DNA of 42,492 bases from JAMQPK01 sp035937795 (GTDB lineage: Bacteria; Acidobacteriota; Vicinamibacteria; Vicinamibacterales; JAMQPK01): assembly GCA_035937795.1 (NCBI GenBank), contig DASZHO010000180.1, forward strand, positions 1 through 42,492. Direction: 5' to 3'. Position numbers and translations under genes: made by a program. The first letter of the stretch is position 1. Every line of letters begins with the position of its first letter. The notes below the pieces were generated by a model, which searched no databases, was not told the origin of the DNA, and saw nothing but the letters and a program-made list of their open reading frames with translations. Positions 41,896 to 42,492 of this stretch are shown here, piece after piece.

Positions 41896-42492
41896 TCAAC
41901 CCTCGAAGAACTCCACCAACGTCGGAGCGTGTGCCCTTGCCTTCACCGCGTGCGTCTGTCCTTCAAGAGTGCGGTACTGTGCGTTCGGCAGAGCGCTCGC
42001 GAGCGACCGGTTCGCCTCGCGTATCCACGCAGGACTCTTCCCACCGTCCATGACAAGCGTTGGCATCGTGACCGATGCCCAGCTGCCAGCCGGCAGCGGC
42101 CGGCCTCCCTGCAGGTTTTGCACGATGTCGCCGTCATGCGGTAGCGTGTGCGCGACGGCTCTGAGCCTCGACCATACGGGCGTCAGCCGCATGAGCGTGA
42201 TGAGGAACGCCGGCATTCCCACGGACTTCAGAAAGGTGTGGACGGCATCACTCGGGCGACCTGCCGCGAGCGCCGCGCGGATCCGGACCCAATCCTCCAC
42301 CGTGGTCGGACGGCTGTCGTCCACGATAAACGGGGCCTCAAACACCGCCAGCTTCCTGATGCCCTCGAGGCGGTTCGCCGCTTCCAGGGCGAGCACGGCG
42401 CCGGAAGACACACCCCATAGGAACACGGCGCCTCCCGCCTCGCTGATGAGGGCTTCGATGTCTTCAACCTCACGCTCGACGGCATAGGGCGG
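41896..42492 (-). CDS. Alpha/beta hydrolase (N-terminal part beyond window)
   Basis: The frame is open to base 42492, so the N-terminus is missing; 198 residues are visible. The nucleophile elbow is GVSSG in FLWGVSSGAVLALEAANR. A cap region follows, then MPTLVMDGGKSPAW with the acid-bearing strand and GQTHAVKARA carrying the catalytic His. It resembles small alpha/beta-fold hydrolases of no known substrate. The GTG at 42426 is not the true start, because the preceding codons (EREVEDIEALISEAGG) fit the family. Confidence 0.88.
   Translation of the reverse strand, partial: PPYAVEREVEDIEALISEAGGAVFLWGVSSGAVLALEAANRLEGIRKLAVFEAPFIVDDSRPTTVEDWVRIRAALAAGRPSDAVHTFLKSVGMPAFLITLMRLTPVWSRLRAVAHTLPHDGDIVQNLQGGRPLPAGSWASVTMPTLVMDGGKSPAWIREANRSLASALPNAQYRTLEGQTHAVKARAHAPTLVEFFEG

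Overview
The window is a 42.5 kb stretch of GC-rich bacterial chromosome, densely packed on both strands. Its gene families suggest Acidobacteriota, perhaps the Vicinamibacteria. The reasons are two TonB-dependent receptors with an N-terminal carboxypeptidase-regulatory-like domain, a haem-bearing quinoprotein of the type frequent in that phylum, an NHL-repeat protein, and many secreted proteins of unknown function. This placement is inferred from gene content. I saw no tRNA, rRNA, CRISPR array, insertion sequence or phage gene.

Layout. 1-1570: the start of a nuo operon (nuoA, nuoB cut by the window edge), a small coiled-coil protein and yajQ. 1793-7457: a large TonB receptor, a DinB-like protein divergent from murJ, and an unknown secreted protein. 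7849-11011: a NarL-type response regulator facing a DUF4118-type histidine kinase, the latter preceded by a luciferase-like monooxygenase. 11045-16234: cyclophilin, pilT, an N-terminal-cytochrome quinoprotein, an exported phosphatase-like protein and a GbsR/MarR regulator. 16332-23204: a divergon around a SufR-like regulator with cysteine ligands. To the left runs regulator, type II NADH dehydrogenase, MFS/spermidine synthase fusion, unknown protein and SemiSWEET, with gaps of only 20-25 bp. To the right runs an SDR and a divergent QueA-like protein. Two copies of one dyad lie in the 94 bp between the arms. 23172-34727: a second TonB receptor, an NHL protein and an MdtABC-like tripartite pump operon without an outer-membrane channel gene.

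34728-36174 is a decayed accessory island. It holds a candidate lasso-type RiPP precursor fused in frame past its expected end, an intact PqqD-family protein and a frameshifted HprK-like fragment joined to the tail of another gene. The asparagine-synthetase-like and transglutaminase-like partners are absent.

36209-38716 is a compact acylation cassette: an MBOAT acyltransferase, a 61-residue membrane microprotein ending in FIYIDF, an SGNH-like membrane-anchored protein and a possible 49-residue membrane protein. The FxYxxF tail and gene order parallel the DltB/DltX/DltD logic of Gram-positive D-alanylation, so this looks like an analogous cell-envelope acylation system in a Gram-negative. 38694-40914: an OmpR-type two-component system behind a small membrane protein, with tandem direct repeats upstream that look like the regulator's own box. 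41104-42492: an orphan receiver protein, a small exported protein and a truncated alpha/beta hydrolase.

The strongest leads are the MBOAT-microprotein-SGNH cassette, the two-operator SufR-like divergon with its QueA-like paralogue, and the RiPP remnant.
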